A DNA stretch of 64,000 nucleotides from Primulina eburnea (Eukaryota > Streptophyta > Magnoliopsida > Lamiales > Gesneriaceae), in assembly GCF_022965805.1 (NCBI RefSeq), contig NC_133101.1, positions 49,122,342-49,186,341 on the forward strand, written 5' to 3'. The notes under the pieces are model-generated. The model made no database searches. It was not told the origin of the DNA and worked only from the letters and a program-made list of their open reading frames with translations. Shown piece after piece: positions 11,198 to 21,993 of the stretch. A program made the position numbers and the translations under genes. Each line of letters starts with the position of its first letter. The stretch's first letter is position 1.

Positions 11198-13248
11198 ATA
11201 ATGGCAAAAATCATTTAACTGCATTTGACTCAAAATCAGATGCGGGACTATTTCTTGGTTACTCTGCTGTAAGCAAAGCCTTTAGAATTTTCAACAATAG
11301 AACTCTTAATGTTGAAGAATCGATTCATGTTGTCTTCGATGAAGACAGCAGTGCTCCTGAAATATCTAACATATCTGATTTAAGTAACACGCTGGACAAG
11401 ATTCACTTGGAACTTGACAGTGAAGATGATGTAGAAGCAAACATCAAGGATCTTCAAAATCCAGAACCAGATATTCCGATGGTGGAACCAGAAGTACAGA
11501 CTTTGGATCTACCAATACCAGCAGAAGACACTCAAGAACCTACTACTGGTTCCGTCGAGAACAATCTCAATATATCAAATCAGGAAGATATCCTTTTAAA
11601 TCCTTTTATCTGGAGAAAATCTCATCCTCCATCATTGGTTATTGGTAATCCAGCAGCGCCTTTGAGAACCAGAAGGCAAATGCTTAATGATTACATGCAT
11701 GCTGCTTTTATATCTCAGGATGAACCAAAGAAAATTGAAGAAGCTCTTCTGGATCCTAGTTGGATTGAAGCCATGCAAGAAGAGCTGAATCAATTCAAAC
11801 GAAATGAATTTTGGTTTCTAGTGCCTAGACCATCTCACCAAGCTGTCATTGGAACTCGGTGGGTATTTAGAAACAAACTCAATGAAGAAGGCACAGTGGT
11901 GAGAAATAAAGCAAGATTGGTTGCTCAAGGTTTTAGAAAAGAAGAAGGGATAGACTTTGATGAGACCTACGCACCAGTAGCAAGGCTCGAAGCAATCAGA
12001 ATATTCTTAGCCTTTGCTGCTTTCAAGAATTTCAAAGTATATCAAATGGATGTGAAGAGTGCTTTTCTGAATGGTCTCTTACAAGAAGAAGTCTACGTCG
12101 AACAACCTCCAGGTTTTATCGATCATTTCTCACCTCATCACGTGTTTAAATTACACAAAGCTTTATATGGTCTAAAACAAGAACCTAGAGCTTGGTATGA
12201 TACCTTATCACAGTTTCTTATCGATCATGACTTTACCATTGGAGCAGTAGACAAAAATCTATTTACTTTAGTCAAGAATAAGCATATTCTTTTAGTACAG
12301 ATCTATGTTGATGATATTATTTTTGGGTCAACTAACCCCAAATTATGTGCAAAGTTTGGAAAATTGATGCAGGATAAATTTGAAATGAGTATGATGGGAG
12401 AATTAACATTCTTCTTAGGATTACAGATTAAGCAACTGGATACTGGAATTTTTATAAATCAAGCCAAGTATACCAAGAAGCTTCTGAAAAAGTTCGGTAT
12501 GGAAGCATGCTCTGCTGCTTCTACTCCAATGAGCTCATCTATTAAACTTGATAAAGATAAAAGTGGAATTCCAGTAGAGGTAACTCAGTATCGAGGTCTT
12601 ATTGGTTCTTTATTATATCTAACTGCCAGTAGGCCAGATATCATGTTTGCTGTTTGTATTTGTGCTAGATTTCAATCTAACCCCAAACAATCTCATTATA
12701 TTGCTGCTAAACGTATTTTGAAGTACTTGAAAGGAACTCAAAATGTCGGCTTATGGTATCCCAATGATTCATCATTAAATCTTATTGGATATTCAGATGC
12801 TGATTATGCAGGTTGCAAACTAGACCGAAAAAGCACAAGTGGTTTTTGTCAATTTCTTGGTGATAGGCTGATATCCTGGTTTAGCAAGAAGCAGACTTCC
12901 ATAGCCACATCTACTGCAGAAGCAGAATATCTGGCTGCTGGAAGCTGCTGCTCTCAGATATTGTGGATTCAGCAACAGTTAAGAGACTATGGAATTCAAG
13001 CCTCCGAATCACCTATATTCTGTGACAATACCAGTGCAATTGCATTCACACAAAATCCAGTACTTCATTCCAGAACAAAGCACATAGACATCAGACATCA
13101 TTTTATCAGAGATCATGTGCAAAAGAAGAACATTCGTTTGGAATACGTTTCTACTGATCAACAAACAGCAGATATCTTCACAAAACCTTTACCAGAAAAT
13201 AAGTTTTCTTACTTTCGTAACTCTCTTGGTTTGATAGATTTAACTTGA
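11170..13248 (+). CDS. Copia reverse transcriptase / RNase H (open frame, 692 aa)
   Basis: The only long intact pol frame in the window. It starts inside the integrase C-terminal part, with the internal Met at 11170 being just the first Met after the frameshift, and runs through RT and RNase H to TGA at 13246. The RT contains [34 protein letters not shown] and the catalytic YVDD (12304-12315). RNase H contains [18 protein letters not shown] and CDNTSAI, with the acidic residues of the active site present. The element-type ending [11 protein letters not shown] and [10 protein letters not shown] is also complete. RT copies the RNA into DNA and RNase H removes the template strand. It could only be expressed by frameshifting or from a sister copy, because the upstream frame is broken. 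The similarity to copia RT is unambiguous. Confidence 0.93.
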   Translation: MFGCKFFVLNNGKNHLTAFDSKSDAGLFLGYSAVSKAFRIFNNRTLNVEESIHVVFDEDSSAPEISNISDLSNTLDKIHLELDSEDDVEANIKDLQNPEPDIPMVEPEVQTLDLPIPAEDTQEPTTGSVENNLNISNQEDILLNPFIWRKSHPPSLVIGNPAAPLRTRRQMLNDYMHAAFISQDEPKKIEEALLDPSWIEAMQEELNQFKRNEFWFLVPRPSHQAVIGTRWVFRNKLNEEGTVVRNKARLVAQGFRKEEGIDFDETYAPVARLEAIRIFLAFAAFKNFKVYQMDVKSAFLNGLLQEEVYVEQPPGFIDHFSPHHVFKLHKALYGLKQEPRAWYDTLSQFLIDHDFTIGAVDKNLFTLVKNKHILLVQIYVDDIIFGSTNPKLCAKFGKLMQDKFEMSMMGELTFFLGLQIKQLDTGIFINQAKYTKKLLKKFGMEACSAASTPMSSSIKLDKDKSGIPVEVTQYRGLIGSLLYLTASRPDIMFAVCICARFQSNPKQSHYIAAKRILKYLKGTQNVGLWYPNDSSLNLIGYSDADYAGCKLDRKSTSGFCQFLGDRLISWFSKKQTSIATSTAEAEYLAAGSCCSQILWIQQQLRDYGIQASESPIFCDNTSAIAFTQNPVLHSRTKHIDIRHHFIRDHVQKKNIRLEYVSTDQQTADIFTKPLPENKFSYFRNSLGLIDLT

Positions 13249-13364
13249 TTATTATCTGTTATCTTGTTTTAGCTTTTATGATTACTCGGTTATTTATCGT
13301 ATTTAACTGACAGTAAGTCATTTGCAGAAAAGCAGAAGGGAAGGTCAAGTACGTAAACTGATAT

Positions 13365-13370
13365 TTTATT
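13365..13370 (-). promoter_or_regulatory. Possible polyadenylation signal of the antisense mini-gene
   Basis: AATAAA on the minus strand, about 225 nt downstream of the stop of the candidate antisense ORF at 13847-13595. Such hexamers are common in AT-rich DNA, so this is support by position only. Confidence 0.3.
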
Positions 13371-13594
13371 AGAAACCATTCCAGTACATTACACGATGCA
13401 GAAGTAAAAACAGTAGATCTACAAATGCTATTTAACCATAAGCGTTACATTTAGCTTTTTTCTTCAGTGATATGAGCTCCCTGCAATTTGTTTGCAAAGT
13501 ACTTCAACAGGAACAAGAGATTCCAGCAAGCTAAAGGCCTAAAAAGAATCTAGCAAGCTTGGGTCTTGTCAGTATTAATGTATTTTTAGATGCC

Positions 13595-13847
13595 TTACAG
13601 GGCATCATAGATGATATCAGCATCATCGATCAACCAGCAATCTCTTATTGCATTAGCATGCTTCTGGAAGGAATCGATGCTACATTTCAATATCAATCGA
13701 AGCAATAGATTTTCTTGACTGTGGACACTACAACTCCAGGATTGTGTTTCAAGGATCATTACGTAAAGAATGATATCCAAACTTCCTTCTGAACATTTCT
13801 TCGGCTCCTGGATCAAACTCTAACTCTCTTTTATCTTGAGTTTTCAT
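13595..13847 (-). CDS. Candidate antisense mini-gene in the copia 3' region
   Basis: On the minus strand an ATG at 13847-13845 opens 32 codons (MKTQDKRELEFDPGAEE...), ended by TGA. Overlapping in another frame, an ORF continues with a more protein-like C-terminal half (ETQSWSCSVHSQENLLLRLI ... WLIDDADIIYDAL) to TAA at 13595. One frameshift would join them into about 80 residues. A TATA-like box lies just upstream at 13896-13887 and an AATAAA downstream, so the segment looks like a complete small transcription unit opposite to the element. I do not recognise the product. Antisense ORFs between pol and the 3' LTR are known in some plant retrotransposons, but function is unproven. It could also be chance. 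Confidence 0.35.
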
Positions 13848-13886
13848 TTTAGATTGTGTATGTTTTATTTCGTTCAAGTTGTGCAG

Positions 13887-13896
13887 GTATTTATAG
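13887..13896 (-). promoter_or_regulatory. TATA-like box facing the antisense mini-gene
   Basis: CTATAAATAC on the minus strand, 40 nt before the candidate antisense ATG. It would place the 5' end of a transcript only some 10-20 nt ahead of that ATG. Confidence 0.4.
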
Positions 13897-16800
13897 AAGA
13901 AACAAAGACCCTTGCGACTGTTCATTTCGACGGTTCAGATTGAAAGATTGCCAAGAGTCACTTGTCGCATTAATGACCACTTATTAGTTGCATTTACCGA
14001 GGGAGAACAGTATCTTAGTCAGACTAAGATTTTGACACCTTTTCAGAAAACAGATAGAATGTTTGTCTTTTCGATAAAACTACGAGTCTGCTGGTTTTGT
14101 CAAAGTGCTCAAATATTTCAGCACCCTGAAACTTCCAGCAGACGTTATCATAAAACGACAACTCTTCTTCTGATTTCTTTTAGTAACCGTCTGGACAGCC
14201 CTCCTATTTCAAATTTTTTGAAATCATTCGTATATCTGACAGTTTCTGCCAAATATTTTCAAACACTCAACCAAAAACATACTGACACGTGTCTTTATGT
14301 TTATTTGACGGCTGTATATTTATTTTCAAATTCACATTTTTCATCTTTACTGTTTCCTAACTGTTGTTATTCAGCTACTGCTTTCTCTCCATCATCTCTA
14401 ACTACTGCAAATTGTATCTGGTTCTATCCTCATACAGAAATGGCCGGAGCATATATTCTCAACGCATATCAAGTAAATTTTGCTTCTGTTCTCAACATCA
14501 AGGATGAGAATCTCGTCAAAATGTTTCAAGACATTGAGAAATTAGGACTTAGAAAATTCCTGGAAGCACCAGCTGTTATATAGAAAAATGCTCTCCTGGA
14601 ATTTTACGCTAAAGCGACAGTGCATGAAGGAAAAAGTGTTCATTCTCAAGGAGATGCATCCATCTCCATTGATGCCACACTTTTGTGAGCCACCTTTCTC
14701 CTTCCACTCTCAGGTATTTCTGAGCTATCCGATATCTCCAAGATATATATGTCTATTGCGCTCAACTCTTTCTCAGCATCTGGAGAAGAATTGTCTCCTT
14801 GTCACAAGAAATTACTCAAAATAGAATATCAAATTCTGGCCAATATTGTGGCAAAAGCCATCTTAATAAAAGCCGGCACTTTCGACAAGTTGACTAAGGA
14901 GAAAGTTCAAGTGATGACTGCCATCACTAATGGAATCAAAGTGGACTGGAGTCGTTTCCTCTTCAGAATCATGAAGGACATGGTTGTCAAGAAAAGTTCT
15001 GGATTCGCTGTTCAAATCAGCGCAATGCTCAAGGATGCTGGTTTCGCCTCTACCAGTGATCAAGATGCTGCTTCAGTATCCATGATTGATGCTGAGAACA
15101 TACTCGCGTTAAGGCCTAAGCCAACAGTGGCTGAATTTGTTGCCTTGAAAAAGGAGATCGGAAAAACTGCTTCTGAGGTTCAAAAACCTCAAAGGACAAT
15201 TAAAAGGAAAAGAGTGATTATTTTGACTGATTCGGACAAAACAGCATCAGAAGAGTCAGCTGCTGCTGTTCAACCACCCGTACCAACTCCAACCAAAAAG
15301 AAAGCTAGCACCGTTTTAAAGATCAAGAAGACAGCATCACTGTCTGAGATTGAGAAAGTACCTATCAGACAGGTATTTCCAGAAGTAGTTCTTTCTGTTG
15401 ATCCACTGTTCCTACGTCTGTACTAGCTACTGCATCTATTCCAACACCATCTACTGCTGTTGCTTTCAAGCCATCGTCTGGAATAGTAATTCGAGAATCA
15501 ACCAGCGGGTCTTCTGCATTCCGACCCATCTTGCCTATTTCATCATCAGATAAAGGAAAAGGAAAAATGATCGAAGAACCACCAGTTTTAGGACTCAAAA
15601 CAACTGTAACGACCGGTGTTGATCTTCATCTGGCAGAAATCAAAAACTCTGCAAATGATGACATGAATTTTTTTGATGAGTGGCACACGGTCCGACTTTT
15701 CCATTCTTTTGCTTACTTCAAAACAAAAGGAACCTATGCAAAAATGATGAACGCAGAGAAGAAAATTTTTCAGCTTGCAAAAACTGAAAATATCATCGAG
15801 GCCTTGCGCAGAAGGATTTTTATCCTCGATCAACTGAAATGTCAGAAGCTAGAATCGGTTCTGAAAGTTCTTGAATCAAATTTTGATCCTGCTGTTCCTA
15901 CTGCTGTTTAGGATCAAAACGTTATTTTGATTCTTTCTGACAAGTTAAAACATATGCGTGAGCAACTTCTTGCTCAAGAACAGGGTTTTGGCGAGCCCAT
16001 TGTATATCACGTCGGCCTTGTTCCAGACTTTCATCAGGTTCAGACAGTTGAGGAAAGGAATACAGCCTCACCAAAGGCTTCTGCTCTCAGTACTCCTGCT
16101 TCTCCAACAAGGCCCATTCAGTCATCGTCTCTGTTATCTGTACATGAACTGGCTTCAGTTGAAGAAGTCATTGAATCGATTGTTCCAACGGTTTCTACAA
16201 CTCAGGAAGCAGCACCGGCTACTTCATTGCCACCCTCTCCTTCTCCGACTCCAGTTCAACATATGGCAGACCCAGATGCTACATCTCTCTTGACAAATTT
16301 AGAGAAATTTTCTGCTGCTCATCAAGCAGAAATGCATATTCTTCTGCATCAACCTTCTGCACCTTCAACTGCAGAACCATCAGCCTCACCTGCTGTCATT
16401 GCAGCAACGGAAGAGAATTTGGCCTCTGACTTGGCCGTTCCCGCTGAAGAAATTGCTCCTCCCCTGATTGCTGCTGAACCCACTGTATCTACTCTTCCAG
16501 AAGAAAGCTCAGCAGACCCTGGTCCTTCTACTGCTTTGATGGACACTAATCTCGTTTCTACTACGTTGACTATCTCTCATCCTGTTCTGACTCAGACGAA
16601 CTCTCGTCTTGCTGAGATTAAGCAACGCATGCTTGAGCGATCTTCCTCCCCAGAATCAGATGCATTCAACTTGTAATTTCAGATTGAGGCTCTGCAACGG
16701 GAACTCAACAACGTGTCTGATTTAGTCAAACGAATGTCCTGTGAAAGCCTTTCAGAATTCACTGGTGCTCAAACTTTCAGAGAACGCATGGGCAAATACA

Positions 16801-17298
16801 TATATAACACGGCGGAAAACATGGACAAGATGTATGCTGAAACCATCGTTTTCAGACAGACTATATCGAGAAATCACAGTAACATCATGCTTGCTCAAAC
16901 TGATATACTCAACCGAATCACCGAGCATGATGATCTCTTCCGATCTTTTTCCAATTCCTTCGAACTTATGGATGCCAAGATTGATTCACAAAATCAATCT
17001 CTCACTACACTGAATGATCGCATCTCTTCTCAAACTCCGTATCTGGAGATTCTAACCAATGGTATTCAGAACCTATCTAGAAGAATGAATGATCTCTTCG
17101 CCCATGTCGTTGCCGCTTGATAAGTGTAATTTATTGTTCTTTTATTACTTGTTTTTAACTTGGAATTTCGTGATTCTTGAGCAGGTTTTATGTGATTTGT
17201 TGTTATTTTTGTTATTGAAGTTTGGAAGCTTAGAATGAGAATTTGGAGTAATAAATTGATGAATTAGAAAGTGCAAAGTACAATTTTTGCCGAAGCAA

Positions 17299-17388
17299 GA
17301 CCGCACCCGCGGTCTTAGTTTTGTGAAAATGATTTTTGTTGCGAAGCACGACCGCACCCGCGGTCCTACTTACACCGCACCCGCGGTC
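17299..17388. repeat. Three GC-rich dyads GACCGCACCCGCGGTC in the solo LTR
   Basis: Copies lie at 17299-17314, 17350-17365 and (lacking the first G) 17374-17388. Each is an inverted repeat GACCGC...GCGGTC around ACCC. They are CpG-rich islands within an AT-rich LTR and lie about 90 bp before the TATA box. A related motif array is in the LTR at 58701. Confidence 0.85.
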
Positions 17389-17478
17389 ATGCACAGACAG
17401 AGTCCGGAAATTCTGAAACTTTGGTGTGCTGCGCATGGGAGTTGCTGACTTTGAGTTGCGTATAAGACTTGTCTAGGA

Positions 17479-17488
17479 CTATAAAAGG
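17479..17488 (+). promoter_or_regulatory. TATA box of the solo LTR
   Basis: CTATAAAAGG, a close match to the plant TATA consensus, 90 bp downstream of the dyad array and followed by a probable transcript leader. Confidence 0.6.
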
Positions 17489-18670
17489 CCTCTATTATTC
17501 ATCATTTAGGTCATTGAGGAGCCAAGGGAAGGATTGGAGGCTACAAAGAAAGATTGAAGATCAAGTTCATCAAGTTCTTGAGAATTCTCTTGCACACTTT
17601 TGGAAAGGAATTTCATTGCACTCCAAGCTCTTGTTCTAAGTTCTTCTTTCTTTATTTTTTCTTTTATTTGATATGTCTTGTTTAAGATTTATGTGTTGTT
17701 GTGTTATTTTTATTATGAACTAATTTTTATTTCTAGAGGAATGATGGAACAAAACTAGAAACCATGTGTTGGGATTTATGATTTATGCTATATGAGTTCC
17801 TTATTGTTCATTTGTATTTTTCCAATCTTAATGCTTTCATTTTATTGGCCATATCTTGAATGATTCTTATGTTTATAATTTATCACTTGGAAAAGGAAAT
17901 TTATAAACAAGAAAGGAAAAATACATCGATAGTATTTATATAGTTCGGGAGGACATATATTGCTATTGAAGACATTAAAAGAATTTAGTGCTTATTGTGT
18001 TATTTAATTATAGATTGTTGATGTGGACGTTACAATCTGTTGTTAGATAATTAGTATCTACTTAGCACTCGGGAGATGGAGTAGATAATTTAGAATTCTT
18101 GGCTAAGGTATAATAAGGACATTTATAATATAGCTACACAAAATAACACACGGTGGATAGTTGCGTGAAATCGGACCTCTAGATCTTTTATTCCATATTT
18201 ATTTGTTATAAAAAGTTTGGTGTTGTACTATAATTTAATTTAGTTTCAAATCTAGTTATTGGTATAAACAAATCTGTAAATTGATTATTCTAAATAAAGT
18301 CGAGACTATTTCAATTACAAGCATTAATATAAATTTAGAAATACATTCCTAGTGGGATCGACACTTGTACTCGAAAATACATTTTATTACAAACTTAACG
18401 TTGTGCACTTGCAAGCAATTAAGAAAATACGCAACACCGCTGATGCCAAAAAGGGGGAAGATAGAAGAGATCCAGCAGAAGCTAGGCAATCAGAAGCTGA
18501 AGATGAACCTTCAGACAGAAGACTTCAAGATCCTCAAAATGAAGAAGTCATCTACAGGGATATTGAAACTGATTGATTATTTACTTTGATGCTTTATTGA
18601 CATTATCCTTTTGATTAATGATTATCTGCTTCATTTATCGCTTTTCTACTGTTTAGGTTTTGGCATCACC

Positions 18671-18684
18671 ACAAAGGGGGAAAT
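18671..18684 (+). other. Polypurine tract of the Sirevirus-like element
   Basis: ACAAAGGGGGAAAT lies immediately before the 3' LTR (TGTTAGACAT at 18685), as required for plus-strand priming. Confidence 0.85.
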
Positions 18685-19689
18685 TGTTAGACATGAATTT
18701 TATTGTGGCGATGTTAACTAAAACCAGCAGACCAGAAAAGTAGACTCAATTATCAGAAGCTACTGGTCTAGTAAAACTAAAGCAGTAGAAAGGATAGAAA
18801 TACAGAACCAGTAGAAGACGTTGCCTAACGTCACCACTTTAATTGTTACCGTTAAAGTTCCTAGTACTAGTATTAATTGCAGCATTAAATACTATACGGA
18901 GTCATTTAATGCACTTTACCCAATTAAGTATAAAACAAGACTGATTGTTTTATAGCTTTTCTGCAGGAACCTCTTTTGGTAATAAAGCTGATTGTATCAG
19001 TTATCTGGAGACATCCTCTGATTGTGAACGTTGAACTCAGTCGATTATATATACATGGATCAAATCCTTAGACGACAACACTTCGCTCAACATCATTTTT
19101 CAAGGATCAAAGCTATTTTCACTGATAAGACAATCTCGAAATTCCTTGAGTACTTAGAGTTCAACACAAAGAAAAGTAGCACACACTTCATAGCTAATAT
19201 ATGATCTTTTGAAGATCATCTCGTGCTACTGATTCTTACACTCTTCACAATCTTCACATCACTTATACTTTATCAGGAAGAGTTTGTAATCTGAAAAGAG
19301 TCTTTTCAGAACTTTGTGTATCACATTATTTGTGAGTTGAGTAACTAAGAGTTTCAGTAGGCTGAGGTGTAAGTCCTTCTGAAGTGGGTGTGTACAAGAG
19401 TTGTACTGTAATTTCCAAAGTCTTTTAGTTATACCTTCTGGAAACAGAAGAAGGGGAGACGTAGAAGATTTTATCTTCGAACTTCCATAAACAACTGCTG
19501 CCTACTGTTTTTATTGTCTTTCAATTACCTCATCAGATTTTTTCCGCACGTTCTATTGTAATCTAGGTGAAGGTATACGTACAAGATAAACTACTATCTC
19601 TAACAGGATTTTAGTACCTCATCAGAAGAGAAAGAAAAACGAGTAGAGTTTATTCACCCCACCTCTAAACTCAACTTCGATCCTCAACA
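18685..19689 (+). repeat. 3' LTR of the Sirevirus-like element
   Basis: 1005 bp matching 6956-7961 with about 18 substitutions and one single-base gap by eye. This suggests a fairly recent insertion. Confidence 0.9.
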
Positions 19690-19694
19690 AAGAG

Positions 19695-20462
19695 TAAGAA
19701 TGTATGTTTTATATTATTAATTATTATTTTTTGTTTATGTTATATTTATTTCTTTAAGCATTATTATACCCTACTTATAAGTGAGAGTTTTGATTTATTG
19801 TTGCTATATGTTACACTAAATTCTTGGAACCATTTAAATGTTAGTTTGCTATTAACAACTATTTAAAGTGGATGCCATGATTTATTATATATGAATATAT
19901 AATAATATTAAATATCTTGGTATCATTTAAATTTTTGTATGATTTTACCAACCATTTAAAGTGGATGACTTGATTTATTATATATGAATACATCATAATA
20001 TTAATATATTGGTATCATTTAAATGTTTGTTTGGTTTTACCTACCATTTAAAGTGGCAACCTTGATTTAGTGTTTACAAATATATATATATAGCACAATT
20101 AATACTCGACAACATTTATAAGTTTTGATATATATACTTATAAGATAATAATATATAACATATAAATATGATTATTTAATATATTTGAACCATTTTCTTA
20201 AGTGGATTTCAATAATATTCATTAATGTTAACTTTATTAAAATGCCAAGAGTGGATCCTTTAATCTTAACTACTTAAATTAAAATTTGAATAATTAAAAA
20301 TTACTAATTAAAGAGTCAAACAATTAAACTGAAGGAAAAAAAAGACATTGTAGTGAACTTGTAATTACCTTAGCTTCCTTGTGGATACGATATTCGGACT
20401 CACCGAATTATACTGCTTGTGGATAACCTACTCTTGGGAGTGCAACAATCAAAGTCGCAACA
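19695..20462 (+). repeat. 5' LTR of the Athila/Tat-type element, right part
   Basis: Continuation of the LTR interrupted at 6955, ending GTCGCAACA just before the PBS. Together the two parts give an LTR of about 1.55 kb. A 92-bp tandem repeat lies inside it. Confidence 0.72.
19827..20090. repeat. Tandem repeat, 92-bp period, nearly three copies
   Basis: Copies begin at about 19827, 19919 and 20011 with GGAACC/GGTATC followed by ATTTAAATG, and each contains CCATTTAAAGTGG or a close variant and TTGATTTATT. The third copy is incomplete. Confidence 0.75.
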
Positions 20463-20467
20463 AGTTT

Positions 20468-20481
20468 TGGGACCAGTTGCC
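20468..20481 (+). other. Degenerate primer binding site of the Athila/Tat-type element
   Basis: TGGGACCAGTTGCC sits 5 nt after the LTR and resembles the TGGCGCCGTTGCC site used by many plant gypsy elements, with several changes. Confidence 0.6.
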
Positions 20482-20649
20482 AGAGAAGTATACTTTAATT
20501 TCAAGTCTATTTAATTTTTTTTTTTAGTTTGTTTTTCTTTCTTTGAATTTTTATTGCTTTTTTGTGTTTTTTTTCTTGCATTTGCATAGCATTTGGTCAC
20601 ATACACTTAGTGGTCGACTCATTCGAAACAACCCTTTATTTAACAAAAT

Positions 20650-21993
20650 ATGGCGGAAGAACCCATTCAAGAAAATGAAGATGAGATTCAATCTCAACAT
20701 GATCATGATAGACGAAGAACACTTAGAGATCACATGAATCCTACACGTACTAATGCACCTTCATGTCTAGGTTTTCCACCTGATGCATCTCATTTCAATT
20801 TTAAGCTTGGTATTATCCAACTTTTACCCAACTTTCATGGCTTAGATTCTGAAAATCCATACATGCATTTACGAGAGTTTGAAGAAGTGTGCAACACATA
20901 TAATGATTTAAATTGTAGCATGAATACCATTCGACTTAAGTTTTTTCCTTTTTATTTAAAAGATAAAGCTAAAACTCGGCTACAAAATCTTAAATCGGGA
21001 TCCATTCGAACTTGGGATGAATTGCAACAACAATTTTTTAAAATGTTTTTTCCATCTCATAGATCAAATTCTTTCAAAAGGTAAATCATCACTTTCACTC
21101 AAAAACAAGGAGAAACTTTTTATCAGTGTTGGGATAAATATAAAGAATTGCTTAATCTTTGTCCACATCATGGTTTTGAAATTTCGAGAGTTGTTTCTCA
21201 ATTTTTTGAAGGCTTAACACCTAAAAAAAGTCAAATGGTTGACTTTATGTGTAATGGGACATTTGAAGATAAAGATCCAAATGAAGCAATTGAGTATCTC
21301 GATTCATTAGCTGAAATTGCTCAATATTGTGACATTATAGGTACAATCGAACCATCAAACAAGATTCAATCTCCCACATCTAGTGGAGGTATGTACACCC
21401 TCAGATTTATCTCTTTGGCAAGAAAAGTTGAGGCACTTGAATTGAAAAAGAATGGTCAATTAAAATATGTTCAAGAAATTGTGTGTCACATTTGTGATAC
21501 AAGTGATCATTCTACAAAAGATTGTCCCACTTTGTCCTCTTTTAAAGAATGTCTCCATGAACAAGCCAATGTTTTGAACAATTTCAAAAGACCATATTTT
21601 GAACCATTTTCTCAAAATTACAATCCAGGTTGGCGAAATCATCCAAAATTTAGTTGGAGGATTGATAATGCTGCAAAATTTTCACAACCACATTTCCAAA
21701 ATCAACAAAATTTTCAAAATTATGCATCTTATGTTCCTCCACCTAAAAGGAACTTGGAAGATATATTGAATTCTTTCATTACAAAGCAAGAGTCTATCAA
21801 TACTCAAAGTGATCAAACCATGACAAATTTGAAAGATACTTTTGCTAAATTTGCATCTGCATTTAATATTCATGAAAAAGGTAAATTTCCTTCACAACCA
21901 CATCCTAATCCGAAGGATCATCATTCACAAACTGGAACTTCTGGAACTCAACCGATGGATGAGGTAAAATCTATTATTATCCCTTCGCAGTGA
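20650..21993 (+). pseudogene. Athila/Tat-type Gag, one nonsense codon
   Basis: The frame opens at ATG 20650 (MAEEPIQENEDEIQSQHDHD) and stays in register to TGA at 21991, broken only by TAA at 21082-21084. The first third holds the Gag capsid-like domain (NFHGLDSENPYMHLREFEEV, LKDKAKTRLQNL, FFKMFFPSHR). After the stop come the rest of the domain (SRVVSQFFEGL) and a CCHC zinc knuckle, CHICDTSDHSTKDC (21484-21525), which would bind the RNA genome. The C terminus is rich in Gln, Asn, Pro and Phe. Length (about 447 codons) fits the family. This is the best preserved gene of this element. Confidence 0.88.

Larger units (their letters stand above)
17118..18436 (+). mobile_element. Solo gypsy LTR inserted in the copia extra ORF
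   Basis: 1319 bp bounded by TGATAAGTGT and CGCAACA and flanked by a perfect 5-bp target duplication, CCGCT (17113-17117 and 18437-18441). No internal domain is present, so it is a solo LTR left after LTR-LTR recombination. Its ends resemble those of the Athila/Tat-type LTR at 6171/20462 (TGATAA...CGCAACA), which suggests a related lineage. It contains three GACCGCACCCGCGGTC-type dyads and a TATA box. The short ORFs inside it are not genes. Confidence 0.88.
14440..18576 (+). pseudogene. Extra ORF downstream of copia pol (env-position ORF), interrupted
   Basis: The reading starts at ATG 14440 (MAGAYILNAYQVNFASVLNI), though the frame is open from 13912. It stays in one frame to about 15400 despite a TAG (14581) and a TGA (near 14686). 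A frameshift near 15400-15430 follows, and the next frame runs through TAG (15909) and TAA (16674) to the solo LTR at 17118. It resumes in the same phase after the LTR (18439) and ends at TGA 18574. Excluding the LTR it spans about 2.8 kb. Visible parts are a conserved-looking N-terminal third (HKKLLKIEYQILANIVAKAI, NGIKVDWSRFLFRIMKDMV), a Lys-rich basic patch, a Pro/Ser/Thr/Ala-rich middle (16030-16650), a probable coiled coil (16800-17090) and an acidic tail. I see no signal peptide or convincing membrane segment, so an envelope role is not supported. Similar N termini are, from memory, common among Lamiales predicted proteins. Confidence 0.7.
6956..19689 (+). mobile_element. Sirevirus-like Ty1/copia retrotransposon with extra ORF
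   Basis: A nearly complete copia element of 12.7 kb with LTRs of 1006 and 1005 bp (TGTTAGACAT...CTCAACA), a tRNA-iMet PBS at 7964-7975 and a polypurine tract at 18671-18684. Flanks AAAAG (6951-6955) and AAGAG (19690-19694) are compatible with a 5-bp target duplication with one change. Gene order is gag, protease, integrase, RT, RNase H, as in copia. A 5.4-kb tail after pol holds an antisense mini-gene candidate and a long sense ORF (14440-18576). A long Gag and an extra 3' ORF are features of the Sirevirus lineage. By eye the LTRs differ at about 18 positions (about 1.8%). Several nonsense codons and frameshifts make it defective. A solo gypsy LTR sits in the extra ORF. Confidence 0.88.

Noticed and set aside
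15365..15598. Minus-strand ORFs opposite the copia extra ORF (also 15588-15833 and 16349-16546)
   Set aside because: Shadow frames of the low-complexity sense ORF, with no promoter or domain signs, unlike the candidate at 13595-13847.
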